Source: Bacteroidota bacterium
Lineage (GTDB): Bacteria > Bacteroidota > Bacteroidia > Chitinophagales > Chitinophagaceae
Direction of reading: 5' to 3'
Length of the DNA: 60,674 bases
Assembly (NCBI GenBank): GCA_029561305.1
Contig: JAKQJG010000037.1
Coordinates: 1 to 60,674, forward strand
Of the stretch, positions 17,708-26,662 are shown piece by piece. The translations under genes were made by a program, and so were the position numbers. Numbering within the stretch: position 1 is the stretch's first letter; the number at the start of each line of letters is the position of its first letter. The notes beneath the pieces were generated by a model. That model was given only the letters and a program-made list of their open reading frames with translations, was not told where the DNA came from and did not search any database.

Positions 17708-18148
17708 CTAAATAAGCATAAGGCTTACACCCGGTATTGTCCGGATGATATTATCTGGCCCCATCACTTTTACTTCATCAAAAATTACAATGGATCCAGG
17801 TGCACATTTCTCCATTTGTGGCCTGATGTTTTTAAGACTGTTACCCGTAATATTACTTTTGATAACATGCTGAAAATTGGTGCCAGAGAAATATACGACA
17901 GCACTCACCACTTTGTACTGTATATCAAATTCAAAGTCTTTTAATTCTGCCCGGCAATATTCCTGTGCTTTAAAAACCGCAGAACGTATTTTTGTACTGC
18001 CCTCCTTTTCCGGTGCCTGGATATTTAATCCTTCGTCGTGGTTCTTTGGGAGTGAATAAGCATTTGAAGAAGGCTTGTTTTGTACGATTGGGGTACCAGG
18101 TGGCAAAATGCCCGTAAAAAGCAGTGGAAAGAAAATCAATTGCTTCAT
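17708..18148 (-). CDS. Small exported protein with GldM C-terminal-like domain
   Basis: This 146-residue protein has a signal peptide (LLFTGILP). The second half (about residues 75-146) carries the pattern of the GldM fourth domain: YFSGTNF, then SLKNIRPQMEKCAPGS, IVIFDEVKVMGPDN and a terminal SLMLI strand. GldM is part of the T9SS/gliding motor, and stand-alone copies of this domain occur in Bacteroidota with unknown role. No other gld gene is in the window. The family call rests on pattern similarity and needs a profile search. Confidence 0.6.
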   Translation of the reverse strand: MKQLIFFPLLFTGILPPGTPIVQNKPSSNAYSLPKNHDEGLNIQAPEKEGSTKIRSAVFKAQEYCRAELKDFEFDIQYKVVSAVVYFSGTNFQHVIKSNITGNSLKNIRPQMEKCAPGSIVIFDEVKVMGPDNIIRTIPGVSLMLI

Positions 18149-18249
18149 GTGTTTAAGTTTTAATGGTAAATAAAAAAATCATCTTAAAACTAAACCTTAA
18201 AAAGTAAAGGGAATGTTACAATTGATTTGACTTGATGAAAAATTAAAAA

Positions 18250-18693
18250 TCATCTTTTCACTTTATAAAGATGTATTGATTGTGCTACCAGCTTCCATTG
18301 CCCATTTATTTTTTCCAGCATCCTGAATTCAGCCGAATAGGTTTTATTGCCTTCTGCAGCCGTTGACTCTTCATCATGACTTACCCATGCGGTATTGCCA
18401 GTGATATTTATTTTATAATTGCTGTTGGTTGCGAAGCCGCCTTTTCCAAAACTATTCGAAGACGGGTTCAGCATTTGTGCAGGAGGAACGTCAATCACTG
18501 TGCTGTCGCCTATCGAAACCAGTATCCGGCTGTATGGCTGAATATGCCAGCATTCAGCATGCGCTTTTACATCGCCGCTTCGCCAGGTAGCAGATTCTTT
18601 TTCTAGCAATAACTTTATCGCGGCTTCTTCATTCGACTGTGAAAAGCACTGTAACGAAAAGACAGAAATCAAAAGCAATAGAATGGTTCGCAT
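18250..18693 (-). CDS. Exported SnoaL/DUF4440-like (NTF2 fold) protein
   Basis: This 147-residue protein has a signal peptide (SLQCFSQ, about residue 19). The NTF2-like pattern is EEAAIKLLLEKESATWRSGD at the start, a central SRILVSIGD strand and a C-terminal KINGQWKLVAQSIHLYK strand pair. Such proteins are usually small-ligand binders or uncharacterised periplasmic proteins. No catalytic residue is evident. Confidence 0.7.
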   Translation of the reverse strand: MRTILLLLISVFSLQCFSQSNEEAAIKLLLEKESATWRSGDVKAHAECWHIQPYSRILVSIGDSTVIDVPPAQMLNPSSNSFGKGGFATNSNYKINITGNTAWVSHDEESTAAEGNKTYSAEFRMLEKINGQWKLVAQSIHLYKVKR

Positions 18694-18811
18694 GTATTTG
18701 TTTTTTTAGCAAAATAAGCCATAATTGCGGTGATCTTTGTTTCCATTAATATAAGAGAAAAATGGAGTGTTGACATAAAGGAAATTAAATGCCGCCATTT
18801 GGTTTTACTGG

Positions 18812-19744
18812 CTAACTATGCTTCCGGATCTTCCCCACCACCATCCTTTCTTTGTTTACTATAATCCCTGACCTATCAATAAAAAGCCGTTCTGTTGTAC
18901 TATCAATCACATACGGAAATTCGTTGCTGTCATGTTCTTTTAGTTGTCCCAAATGGAACATCCTGCTTTCTGCTATGGCCACCAGGCTTCCATCTGCCAT
19001 AAGGTAATATTGCCCGGTGCTGTCATCGTCAAATGATACCTGTGCGATGATATGCTCCTTTTTAACAAAAATGCCAGGTTCTTTTAAGTTAGTAATGCCA
19101 GAATCCTCCACAGTGGAAAGAACATTCACTGGTTTGATAATTCCTGAACTGTCATTTTCATTTGCTTCAATATCTGCTGCCAGCTGGTCGCTGGCATGGT
19201 TCCATCCCTGTTCAATAGCAATCAGCCGGGCTGTACGGCCGGGATGTGTTGCAGTTCCGTTTACATCCGCTGCCAGTTTCATCGCTGTTTCGGCTTCTTC
19301 TAAACTTGCACCAAGGCGCTGCATGATATAGCCGCTGAATTCATCAGCTTCCAGTTCCCTGCCAGGTTCACTTCCTCCGGCCAATGTGTGCCCATTGAGA
19401 TGATGGCCAATCTCATGAGCCAGTACACTTACAGATGCCCAGTCATTACCTGTTGCATCATTTAATGCAGCAATAAAAACAGGATTGTATAGCAGGTATC
19501 GTTTACCGTTAAATACCACTGCAGCTGCGTTAGCTATTTTTGCAGCCTTTACTTCAAAATCCCCTTTCAATCCCATTACATTCAGAATATCGGCTACGAT
19601 ACCCTGGGCATCGCTGGTAGTTATCCCCTTTGCAGTAACCTGCATACTAATGTTAGAAAATTGTTGAGTGCAAATATTTTGTGCCTGCAGCGGTGAAGTA
19701 AAAAAATAGAAACTTACCAATACAGGAAGGCGTAACTGTTTCAT
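18812..19744 (-). CDS. Exported M48-like zinc metallopeptidase
   Basis: The 310-residue product has a signal peptide (TSPLQAQ, about residue 22). The zinc motif HEIGHH is at residues 110-115 and the third ligand motif ELEADEFSG lies about 20 residues later, as in M48 peptidases. No membrane helix other than the signal is seen, so the protein is likely periplasmic rather than an HtpX-type inner-membrane enzyme. The C-terminal 120 residues contain beta repeats (GQYYLMADGSLVAI) of unknown role. Neighbours do not identify its substrate. Confidence 0.83.
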   Translation of the reverse strand: MKQLRLPVLVSFYFFTSPLQAQNICTQQFSNISMQVTAKGITTSDAQGIVADILNVMGLKGDFEVKAAKIANAAAVVFNGKRYLLYNPVFIAALNDATGNDWASVSVLAHEIGHHLNGHTLAGGSEPGRELEADEFSGYIMQRLGASLEEAETAMKLAADVNGTATHPGRTARLIAIEQGWNHASDQLAADIEANENDSSGIIKPVNVLSTVEDSGITNLKEPGIFVKKEHIIAQVSFDDDSTGQYYLMADGSLVAIAESRMFHLGQLKEHDSNEFPYVIDSTTERLFIDRSGIIVNKERMVVGKIRKHS

Positions 19745-19941
19745 AATGGAGTATTAGGCATTAAATTTCTGCCTGGCACACTGATTTAAAAAGTTAAAGT
19801 GAGTGTGATAGCAATTTTTAACAACAGGCTGTGTTGAACTTCGGAAGACAATGTTCTTCGCAACAAGCCCCTGCAAATGCCGCAATCAGCCATTTTTTAC
19901 TTTTTCACCAAATAGTATCTTTATCAAATAATACACTTCAC

Positions 19942-20340
19942 ATGCCTGTAACAAAAAGCAAAACAAATCAACCCAATACTGTAAGCGGGAAAGAGCTTGT
20001 TGATGGTTATATCGCCGGCTTCCCGTTAAATATGAGGGAATTACTGGAAAAAATGAGAACGACCATCAGCAAAGCCGCACCCGGTGCTGAAGAAACATTG
20101 GGATATGGTATACCTACATTTAAATTAAATGGCAACCTTGTTCATTTTGCAGGATATAAAAATCATGTTGGATTTTATCCTGCTCCTTCAGCGATCAAAG
20201 CATTTGAAAAAGAATTGAATGTTTATGAAAGAGCCAAGGGTTCGGTGCAATTTCCAATTGACAAACCTTTGCCACTTGCTTTGGTAAAAAAAATGGTGAA
20301 TTTCAGGGTAAAAGAAAATCTTGAAAAGAAAAAGAAATAA
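19942..20340 (+). CDS. DUF1801 (YdhG/YjbR-like) protein
   Basis: The ATG at 19942 gives 132 residues; the frame is open from 19831 but the MPVTKSK start is natural. The DUF1801 core is clear: LLEKMRTTISKAAPGAEETL, the YGIPTFKLNG strand, YKNHVGFYP and a basic C-terminal helix. DUF1801 proteins are small cytoplasmic proteins of unknown biochemical role. The HhH gene begins 4 bp after its stop, so the two form a two-gene unit. Confidence 0.85.
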   Translation: MPVTKSKTNQPNTVSGKELVDGYIAGFPLNMRELLEKMRTTISKAAPGAEETLGYGIPTFKLNGNLVHFAGYKNHVGFYPAPSAIKAFEKELNVYERAKGSVQFPIDKPLPLALVKKMVNFRVKENLEKKKK

Positions 20341-20344
20341 CAGT

Positions 20345-20626
20345 ATGCCTGTAGAAAAAAGATGTTCAAAAGGGCACGTGTTTTACAAAAGCAGCAACTG
20401 CCCGGTTTGCCCGGTTTGCGAAAAAGAGAACAAAGCAACTTCAGGGTTTCTTTCTTTGCTGGGTGCGCCAGCAAGACGGGCGTTGAAGAATGCAGGGATA
20501 ACCACATTACAAAAACTATCCTCTTTTTCTGAGAAAGAAATCGTACAGTTACATGGAATCGGTAAAACTTCTTTACCTGTTTTAGAAAAAGCTTTAGCTG
20601 AAAAAGGTCTCCATTTAAAGCGATGA
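20345..20626 (+). CDS. Zinc-ribbon plus helix-hairpin-helix (RNAP alpha-CTD-like) protein
   Basis: This 93-residue protein has an N-terminal Cys cluster (C in EKRCSKGH and NCPVCPVCE) that could form a zinc knuckle. The C-terminal helix-hairpin-helix domain (residues 36-90, IVQLHGIGKTSLPVLEKAL) resembles the alpha C-terminal domain of RNA polymerase. A nucleic-acid-binding role is likely; partners are unknown. It is encoded just after the DUF1801 gene. Confidence 0.78.
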   Translation: MPVEKRCSKGHVFYKSSNCPVCPVCEKENKATSGFLSLLGAPARRALKNAGITTLQKLSSFSEKEIVQLHGIGKTSLPVLEKALAEKGLHLKR

Positions 20627-20630
20627 TTTT

Positions 20631-20790
20631 TTAATGAGCTTCCAGTATTTCCATTACAATTTTTTCCTCTTTATTCAGGCCATCCACCCCTCCTTTTAAC
20701 CGGTCTAACTGCGTCAGCCATTAATTTTTTAATTTTCTTTTTAGGAATGATCACTTCTGCATCTGCAGCTGCCTGTTCGTTAGTTGTCAT
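20631..20790 (-). pseudogene. Frameshifted small basic protein gene coupled to the AsmA-like gene
   Basis: The ATG at 20790 overlaps the TGA of the upstream AsmA-like gene as ATGA. Frame 1 reads MTTNEQAAADAEVIIPKKK and continues to LMADAV, then ends soon after; the +1 frame continues with GGVDGLNKEEKIVMEILEAH to a TAA at 20631-20633. The span is 160 nt, which is 52 codons plus a stop plus one extra base. It ends 5 bp from the stop of the convergent HhH gene, so it fills the gap exactly. The likely cause is one inserted base between 20701 and 20690, for example in the AAAA run. It may be a pseudogene, a sequencing error or a programmed shift. No family was recognised. Confidence 0.5.
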
Positions 20791-22427
20791 TTTACAGTTT
20801 TTATGATGCCGGCCTGTAATGTTTTCCAGATCAGGTTAAAGAAAGAACGGTGGGGATCATGCTGCTGTGTTACTGCAACTTCTTTCGGCTGGCCTCCTTT
20901 TTTACCGGGGTTTGATTTGTTGACAATTAGCTTGTTTGCAATAAAACTAAACAACCCTCTTTTCTTTAACTCTCCTTCATCGTTTTTTAGAATATCAAAT
21001 TCCAGATCATGGTAAGCAAACTTCACATTACCAGTGGCACTTTTATTGGAACCTTTTATTTGCATTTTCAGCTGATCTACCGTTACACTTTTTATTTTGA
21101 TCAATGCCAGCCCTTCCGTTATTTTATTCAATGCAGCCCCTTCCATATTCCCTAAAGTGGCATCTACAGAAAAATTTCCGGCATTGGCATTGGCCAGGTC
21201 AAACCGGAAAACTGCATCCAGTTTGCCTTCATTTAAGAAATCCGCAGAAGCAGTGATGACGGTGAAAGGGTTTTGTGCGATTTCCTCTTTAAGATTTGTG
21301 ACGTTACTTATTTCACCATTCACATTAGAAAAACTAACAACGCCTGTATGCATTGACTTTGGATTAAATTCCTCATACGAAACCATCGTGTTTCGCAACA
21401 ATATTTTTTTTATTGACACGGGTATTGCAGCATTCATAAGAAGCTGGTGAGGAAAATTATTTGACTTGGGAGGGCCGGATGGGAGGCTTCTGTCATGATA
21501 TATATTGATGGTTGTACCCTCTGCTGTTAATTCATCTCCGTACAAACCTTCATCTGCCAGCAAACTGAACCAGTTGAGGTTTTTAACGGTGCCTTTTTTT
21601 ATTTTTATATCATACCTGTCCTGCTGGAATTTTATTAGGTTGCTAAATTCTTCTTTACTGCCTTCAGGTTTAAGGGTAAGATCATAAAACTGCATGGTTC
21701 CATCCTGTGGACGTAAGGCGATAGAGTCAATATTAAAATGATAACGTTTTTCCTGCGTTACCTGTTTAAAGCCTTTTACATAGATCACGGCATCCCTGGC
21801 AAATAAAAACCTTGTAGAGTCGTCTGTGGTTGTTGAATCAATTTTGATATCTGTAAAAGATGCAGAAACATTTTTTAATGAAGAAACTGTTTTATTCTTA
21901 TCCAGGTTCACCAGGGTGAGTTGTATATTGTTAAGCAGTAAATTCCCAATACTATACGACTGGTGATGTGCTGACAGCTTTTCATACAGGTTAGCTGTGT
22001 CGTTTAAATTTACTTTCCGGGTTTTATGAATAATCTTTATTTGAGGAGAATCAAGCGTAAGCTTTGCGAGGTCAATATCTTTTCCATTCAGTAATTCTAT
22101 TGCCGACAATCCCTGCAGGTTGATTTCCTGCAGCACTATTTCATAAGTATCATTTCCAAGAAGATTGCGCTTTTCCAGCTCCAGCATTCGTACAGAATCA
22201 ACCGACAATAGAACATTCTTTGCCCGCACGGATGCTGCAGTAATGTCAATTTCAATATGCTCCATGTCAAGCTTATACAATCCGTTAGACGCATCCTTTA
22301 CCAATTGTGCCAATTTTGCTTTGATCTGTGGCTCAAAATCTTTGGTCTTTCTTACACTAAGATACAGGTATGCTCCAACGCTTATGGCCAACACAACGAC
22401 GATTATTATTATTACTATTTTTTTCAT
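20787..22427 (-). CDS. AsmA/TamB-like membrane-anchored protein
   Basis: This 546-residue protein has a single N-terminal membrane helix (residues 4-24) and a long repeated beta structure with motifs such as ILLRNTMVSYEEFNPKS and IKSVTVDQLKMQIKGSNKSA, in the style of AsmA, YhdP and TamB proteins. These run across the periplasm and affect lipid or protein transport to the outer membrane. The C-terminal end is charged (KKGGQPKEVAVTQQHD). Its TGA overlaps the start of the small frameshifted gene. The family match is by general pattern only. Confidence 0.65.
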   Translation of the reverse strand: MKKIVIIIIVVVLAISVGAYLYLSVRKTKDFEPQIKAKLAQLVKDASNGLYKLDMEHIEIDITAASVRAKNVLLSVDSVRMLELEKRNLLGNDTYEIVLQEINLQGLSAIELLNGKDIDLAKLTLDSPQIKIIHKTRKVNLNDTANLYEKLSAHHQSYSIGNLLLNNIQLTLVNLDKNKTVSSLKNVSASFTDIKIDSTTTDDSTRFLFARDAVIYVKGFKQVTQEKRYHFNIDSIALRPQDGTMQFYDLTLKPEGSKEEFSNLIKFQQDRYDIKIKKGTVKNLNWFSLLADEGLYGDELTAEGTTINIYHDRSLPSGPPKSNNFPHQLLMNAAIPVSIKKILLRNTMVSYEEFNPKSMHTGVVSFSNVNGEISNVTNLKEEIAQNPFTVITASADFLNEGKLDAVFRFDLANANAGNFSVDATLGNMEGAALNKITEGLALIKIKSVTVDQLKMQIKGSNKSATGNVKFAYHDLEFDILKNDEGELKKRGLFSFIANKLIVNKSNPGKKGGQPKEVAVTQQHDPHRSFFNLIWKTLQAGIIKTVK

Positions 22428-22545
22428 ATGCGTTAAAAAACTCCTTTTAGTATCAAAATTTTATGCCAGCAACTTACAGGGATGAAAGCTGGTAAAAATT
22501 AAAAAATGGAGTAACAGCGTGGAAAAGTTTTCCCAGGTTGATGAT

Positions 22546-22577
22546 AAAAAAAGGCCATCCTGCCGAAGCAGGATGGC
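22546..22577 (-). terminator. Rho-independent terminator of the SpecificRecomb gene
   Basis: A perfect 10-bp stem (22554-22563 with 22568-22577) has a CGAA loop. On the minus strand it is followed by a run of T. Confidence 0.88.
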
Positions 22578-22666
22578 TAAACATTAAAACGGCCCCTGTG
22601 GATTACAAGAGACTAACAATATTATATCATAAAAGCAAAAGCAGTGGAATCACTTAGTTAAAGGCA

Positions 22667-24715
22667 TTACGTGAGTTGTGAAGCCACCCGGCTTTCGGGC
22701 GCTTTAATAAAATCACGTGGATATTTTTTGATATAACGCCAAAGGATACCCAGGAATTCAGGATACTCACGGAGATGGATACCGCGGCTCTTTACAGCTA
22801 CATAAAATGCCAGTCCAAAACTCACAGCAAAATTCAGGAAGCCAATACTGAAAACTCCAAACAGTGTGTAAACAAGTTCTTTGGAAGATATATTGTGATC
22901 CATACCAAAAAAGCCGATAGATGCATTGGCAGCAGAAATAGTAATGTGCCGTATGTCAAATGGCAAACCGAATATCTTGCCAAAGAAACCTGCCATACCT
23001 AAAAAGAAACCCAGTGCGATATTTCCAATCAATGCCCCCATATTATTCTCTATGTATTGTATGATTTTATAGCGGCGTTTTTCACTAAAACCATATTTGA
23101 AGGCAGTGGAGCTCCGTAGACGTTCGGCAATTTTGCTGTAGACCAAATAATTTTCTACATAGCCGGCTATGAGTCCGCTGGCAAATAAAAAGAAACCTGT
23201 AAAACATGCATACAGTAATGCAAGGCTGTGAAATGGTTGTTGATCGGTAAGTAATTTATGTGCAGCGGCCATCTGTGCAGGAGAATCACCTCCTACTACT
23301 TTTACACCTGTTGCCTCAAAAAAAAGGAATGCCAATAAGTAGGCCAGGGGAAACACAACAAGCAGATTTCCTGTGAAAGAAGCCAGCTGTGTACGGCTCA
23401 CTTTACCAATAGTAATGGCCAGGTTACGCAGGTCAGGCTTCAGGCCAATTTTTTGCGCATCAAAAGAACTGGCAACATTATTTGCGGTGTAGGCAGGCTG
23501 TTTGGTAGCCAGTGTTGAATTGGTATCCTGTATTAAGATAAAGCCCAGTGAATAATTTACACTGTACAGAAAGCCCTGCCAAAAAGGAGGTAAAACCATC
23601 TTGCCCAGCAGGTTTTTGATAATGCCAATAAAAGATATAATAACACCACCGCCTACAGCACTTTTAAACATTCGCCAGAACTCTTTACGGGTGGTCGTAA
23701 TAAATTTCTCTCCTGTCCTTCCCCCATGTTCTGCAATTTGATAGGCAAGATAACCGGTGTTTTCACTCACAAATTCTTTGATAGAATTTTTAGTATTTTC
23801 GTTATGCACCACGGTCTTGAAATACAATACAAATCCTTGTGTATCCACCAAATTGTCAGCATCCAGTACATCCAGGATGATAAACATCCGCTGAACCTGC
23901 TGCTGCAAACGGGTAAGGATAAACGCTTGCGCCAGGCTGGTACCATAGGCATTGCGCTGGTCTCTTATCCATTGAATACTTTGGCGGCAATTATGCAAAG
24001 CTTCGTTGATATTGGCCAGCAGGATGCGCTGGTCTTTGTTAATACCTGGCCCTGTTTGGGTATTAAAAATGTATTCATTGATAAGCCGGTTCTGTTCTAA
24101 AAAAGGATATACCGCATCCTGGAAATTGTCGTAGCGGTGGGTCATCTCTTTTTCCAGGCCCAGGGTTGTAACCCTGTAACTGAGTATTTGCAGTGCCTGC
24201 TGCAGCTGTTTTATTAAGGCAGGTTCGGTAAGGTTTACCTGTATTCCCAGCATATCGAAAAACTGTTTCCACAGATTTTCGTCTATACCCTCCACCCAGA
24301 TATGATCTGAACGCTTGTAAAATATCTTATTGATCACAAACAGGAAATTACCCGGGGTCTGTAATTCGGGTAATAGTTTGTGTTTTATTTTTTTACCCAG
24401 TTCCTGTACAAAGCCACGTCCACTCACAATTCCGCTTTCGGTAAGTGCCGGCACGATATTGGTTTTTAAGAATTGCGTGAGTAAGGCTTTACGCAGCGAA
24501 AACAGGGAAGTTCGGTCCTGGCTTACCTGGAACAACAGCGCCTGGAATTGTAATTCGGCCTGTTGAATATCATTGGGATCTTTTGGCCTGATCTTTCCAA
24601 TGAGTTCTGCTAGAAATTCAAGGCTGCGGTTGGGTGCATGCAAAGGAAGTACAAGCGCCTGTTGTGATGCAGGTTTATTTGCTTCCAGCTTTTTTTTACG
24701 TAATAACCGCAGCAT
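22667..24715 (-). CDS. SpecificRecomb (Gcr-like) multi-helix membrane protein
   Basis: The ATG at 24715 gives 682 residues; a GTG at 24748 would add 11 atypical residues. The N-terminal 350 residues are soluble and helical. The C-terminal half has several hydrophobic helices (for example SAVGGGVIISFIGIIKNLL, LLVVFPLAYLLAFLFF and IGNIALGFFLGMAGFFGKIF). This matches proteins annotated as site-specific recombinase Gcr (SpecificRecomb family). The name is historical; the membrane helices make a DNA-recombinase role doubtful. Divergent from clpS. Confidence 0.75.
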   Translation of the reverse strand: MLRLLRKKKLEANKPASQQALVLPLHAPNRSLEFLAELIGKIRPKDPNDIQQAELQFQALLFQVSQDRTSLFSLRKALLTQFLKTNIVPALTESGIVSGRGFVQELGKKIKHKLLPELQTPGNFLFVINKIFYKRSDHIWVEGIDENLWKQFFDMLGIQVNLTEPALIKQLQQALQILSYRVTTLGLEKEMTHRYDNFQDAVYPFLEQNRLINEYIFNTQTGPGINKDQRILLANINEALHNCRQSIQWIRDQRNAYGTSLAQAFILTRLQQQVQRMFIILDVLDADNLVDTQGFVLYFKTVVHNENTKNSIKEFVSENTGYLAYQIAEHGGRTGEKFITTTRKEFWRMFKSAVGGGVIISFIGIIKNLLGKMVLPPFWQGFLYSVNYSLGFILIQDTNSTLATKQPAYTANNVASSFDAQKIGLKPDLRNLAITIGKVSRTQLASFTGNLLVVFPLAYLLAFLFFEATGVKVVGGDSPAQMAAAHKLLTDQQPFHSLALLYACFTGFFLFASGLIAGYVENYLVYSKIAERLRSSTAFKYGFSEKRRYKIIQYIENNMGALIGNIALGFFLGMAGFFGKIFGLPFDIRHITISAANASIGFFGMDHNISSKELVYTLFGVFSIGFLNFAVSFGLAFYVAVKSRGIHLREYPEFLGILWRYIKKYPRDFIKAPESRVASQLT

Positions 24716-24905
24716 TAAAAATGATTTAAAATTTCGGGTAAAGTGCACTAAAAAGACAATAATAATGCCTGAAATGTTGCATAGGAACAGTCATTTAAAG
24801 CTTATTAAAAGAATAACATTAAAAACTATTTCTATACCTCAACCGTACATAGAAAAAATCCGTACACTTAGTGAACAACCTGCTGAAAAAACAGTTACTT
24901 ACCAT

Positions 24906-24913
24906 TACATTTG
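24906..24913 (+). promoter_or_regulatory. TAnnTTTG promoter box for clpS
   Basis: TACATTTG lies 10 nt before the clpS ATG at 24924, which would leave a leader of only a few nucleotides. Confidence 0.5.
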
Positions 24914-24923
24914 CCCAAGTATT

Positions 24924-25217
24924 ATGTCAACATCTACCACTACGAAAGAAAAATCCGAAACCAGTGTGCTTACACTGCAGGATGAATATTGCAGGCTCAT
25001 CATCTGGAATGATGAAGTAAACACATTTGATTGGGTAATACAGGCGCTCATGGAAGTTTGCGGGCATTCCCAGGAGCAGGCAGAACAGTGTGCTATCATC
25101 ATTGACAGCAAAGGAAAATATGCTGTAAAAGAGGGTGACTATGATACCTTGAAGCCAATGTGTGATGCTATAACAGAAAGAGGCATCAATGCCACCATTG
25201 AAGTAACAGCTTATTGA
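24924..25217 (+). CDS. clpS: ATP-dependent Clp protease adaptor ClpS
   Basis: With the ATG at 24924 the protein has 97 residues. It has the ClpS core: a disordered N-terminal tail, then YCRLIIWNDEVNTFDWVI with the N-degron-binding Asn-Asp pair, an EQAEQ helix and YDTLKPMCDAITERG. ClpS delivers N-degron proteins to ClpAP. The start was chosen because it gives a Ser/Thr-rich tail of normal length, and a TAnnTTTG box sits just upstream. The longer open frame from 24573 overlaps the divergent gene. aat follows 46 bp downstream, so the two N-degron pathway genes lie together. Confidence 0.93.
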   Translation: MSTSTTTKEKSETSVLTLQDEYCRLIIWNDEVNTFDWVIQALMEVCGHSQEQAEQCAIIIDSKGKYAVKEGDYDTLKPMCDAITERGINATIEVTAY

Positions 25218-25263
25218 TTAGGTTGTGATTTCTATCCCGCTCTCGAATTAATTTTAATCATGC

Positions 25264-25908
25264 ATGCACATTTTAGGAAAGGAAATAGAATTTCCACCGG
25301 TTGAAACTGCGGGGGAAGAAGGTATTATTGCTTTGGGTGGCGATCTTGCTGCTGAACGGCTTTTACTCGCCTATAGAAGTGGCATATTTCCCTGGTATAA
25401 TGAAGAAGAACCAATCATTTGGTGGAGTCCCGATCCCAGGTTTGTACTGTTTCCCGGCGATTTAAAGATCAGCAAGAGTATGCAGTCTGTCTTACGCAAT
25501 GGCAGCTTCCGGTTCACGATCAACCGGGCATTTATACAAGTGATTCAACATTGTAAAACCATTTACCGGAAAGACCAGGAAGGCACCTGGATAACGCCTG
25601 CTGTGCAGCAAGCATATATTAACCTGCATCTACAGGGCTTTGCACACAGTGCTGAAGCTTGGGTAAATGGTGAACTGGTGGGTGGTTTGTATGGAATAAG
25701 GATGGGGAATGTTTTCTTTGGTGAAAGCATGTTCAGCAGAAAAAGTAATGCCAGTAAGTTTGCATTTATCAACTATGTGCAGCAATTAAAAAAAGAGGGA
25801 GTGGTATTGATAGATTGCCAGGTACACACAGAACATTTAGAAAGTTTGGGTGCCGGTATGATCAGGCGGCAACAATTTGTTGAATTACTAAATCAGCATA
25901 TCCCATAA
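25264..25908 (+). CDS. aat: Leucyl/phenylalanyl-tRNA-protein transferase
   Basis: This 214-residue cytoplasmic enzyme transfers Leu or Phe from charged tRNA to the N-terminal Arg or Lys of substrates, making N-degrons that ClpS recognises. The family signature is intact: FPWYNEEEPIIWWSPDPR near residues 40-57, SFRFTINRAF, TWITPAV, VGGLYGIRMGNVFFGESMFS and SKFAFINYV. Length matches the family. It is adjacent to clpS. The TAA stop at 25906-25908 abuts the stop codon of the convergent TPR gene. Confidence 0.95.
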   Translation: MHILGKEIEFPPVETAGEEGIIALGGDLAAERLLLAYRSGIFPWYNEEEPIIWWSPDPRFVLFPGDLKISKSMQSVLRNGSFRFTINRAFIQVIQHCKTIYRKDQEGTWITPAVQQAYINLHLQGFAHSAEAWVNGELVGGLYGIRMGNVFFGESMFSRKSNASKFAFINYVQQLKKEGVVLIDCQVHTEHLESLGAGMIRRQQFVELLNQHIP

Positions 25909-26661
25909 TTACTCCAGTTCTTTCAACAACTTTTTAGCAGTTGTTTTGGAAGCTTCATCATCCTCTGTGGTATTTGGCAACTGAAGCATTGTATTAATAG
26001 CGGCTTTTGCTTTTGCCTTTTCACCATTTTTTTTGTATGCCTTCGCCAGCTCGAGATAATTGATCACAAAATTGGGCGAAAGCGTTTTTGCTTTTTCAAA
26101 TGCAGCTACAGCCTCCTTAAAAGATGATTTGGGCATGCCGCCAAACAGCACTTTCACGGCAGCTTTTTCAACAAAACTCAGGTTGCTCAGTTCATACTGC
26201 CACCTTCCCAACACATGCCAGGCCTTTGCATTCAGCGGATCATTTTTAATAGCGAGATCAGCATATTTTTTAATTTCTTTTGCTGCCTTCACTTTTTCCT
26301 TTCCACTTTTTTCTAGCGACACCCTGCCCAGTGCGATGGCCATCATACAATTAGCGGCAGAATTCTGCGGTTCTATTTTCAAGGCTATGGAAGCAAAAGT
26401 TTGTGCTGCCTGGTAATAATCAAGACGGGCTTTTTGTGAAGTTTCCCTGTTGCCGATCCGGCTGCATAATTCACTGCATTTATTAAGTGCCTGCAAATTG
26501 GCTGGGTTTATCCGGACTGCCTGCTGAAATTTTTCAAGTGCTCCCTTTTCATTGAGTGCTCTTTCCAATCTATCCGCTTCCTGCAGTACTGTATTGATGT
26601 CCTGTGCGTATATAACCGCATAAGAGAAAAAAAGGAAAATTGAAATGAAAAGTCTCCGCAT
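25909..26661 (-). CDS. Exported tetratricopeptide repeat protein
   Basis: The ATG at 26661 gives 250 residues with a signal peptide (AVIYAQ). At least four TPR-like helical pairs follow (ALEKFQQAVRINPANLQAL, ASIALKIEPQNSAANCMMAI, LAIKNDPLNAKAWHVLGRW, AVAAFEKAKTLSPNFVINY). The protein probably acts as a scaffold in the periplasm. The start lies 1 bp after the end of folB, so the two genes are co-transcribed. The longer frame from 26700 overlaps folB. Confidence 0.82.
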   Translation of the reverse strand: MRRLFISIFLFFSYAVIYAQDINTVLQEADRLERALNEKGALEKFQQAVRINPANLQALNKCSELCSRIGNRETSQKARLDYYQAAQTFASIALKIEPQNSAANCMMAIALGRVSLEKSGKEKVKAAKEIKKYADLAIKNDPLNAKAWHVLGRWQYELSNLSFVEKAAVKVLFGGMPKSSFKEAVAAFEKAKTLSPNFVINYLELAKAYKKNGEKAKAKAAINTMLQLPNTTEDDEASKTTAKKLLKELE

Positions 26662-26662
26662 G

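Noticed and set aside
24573..24923. N-terminal extension of ClpS to the first upstream ATG
   Set aside because: It would overlap the divergent membrane protein gene and add about 117 residues to a protein whose family is about 100 long.
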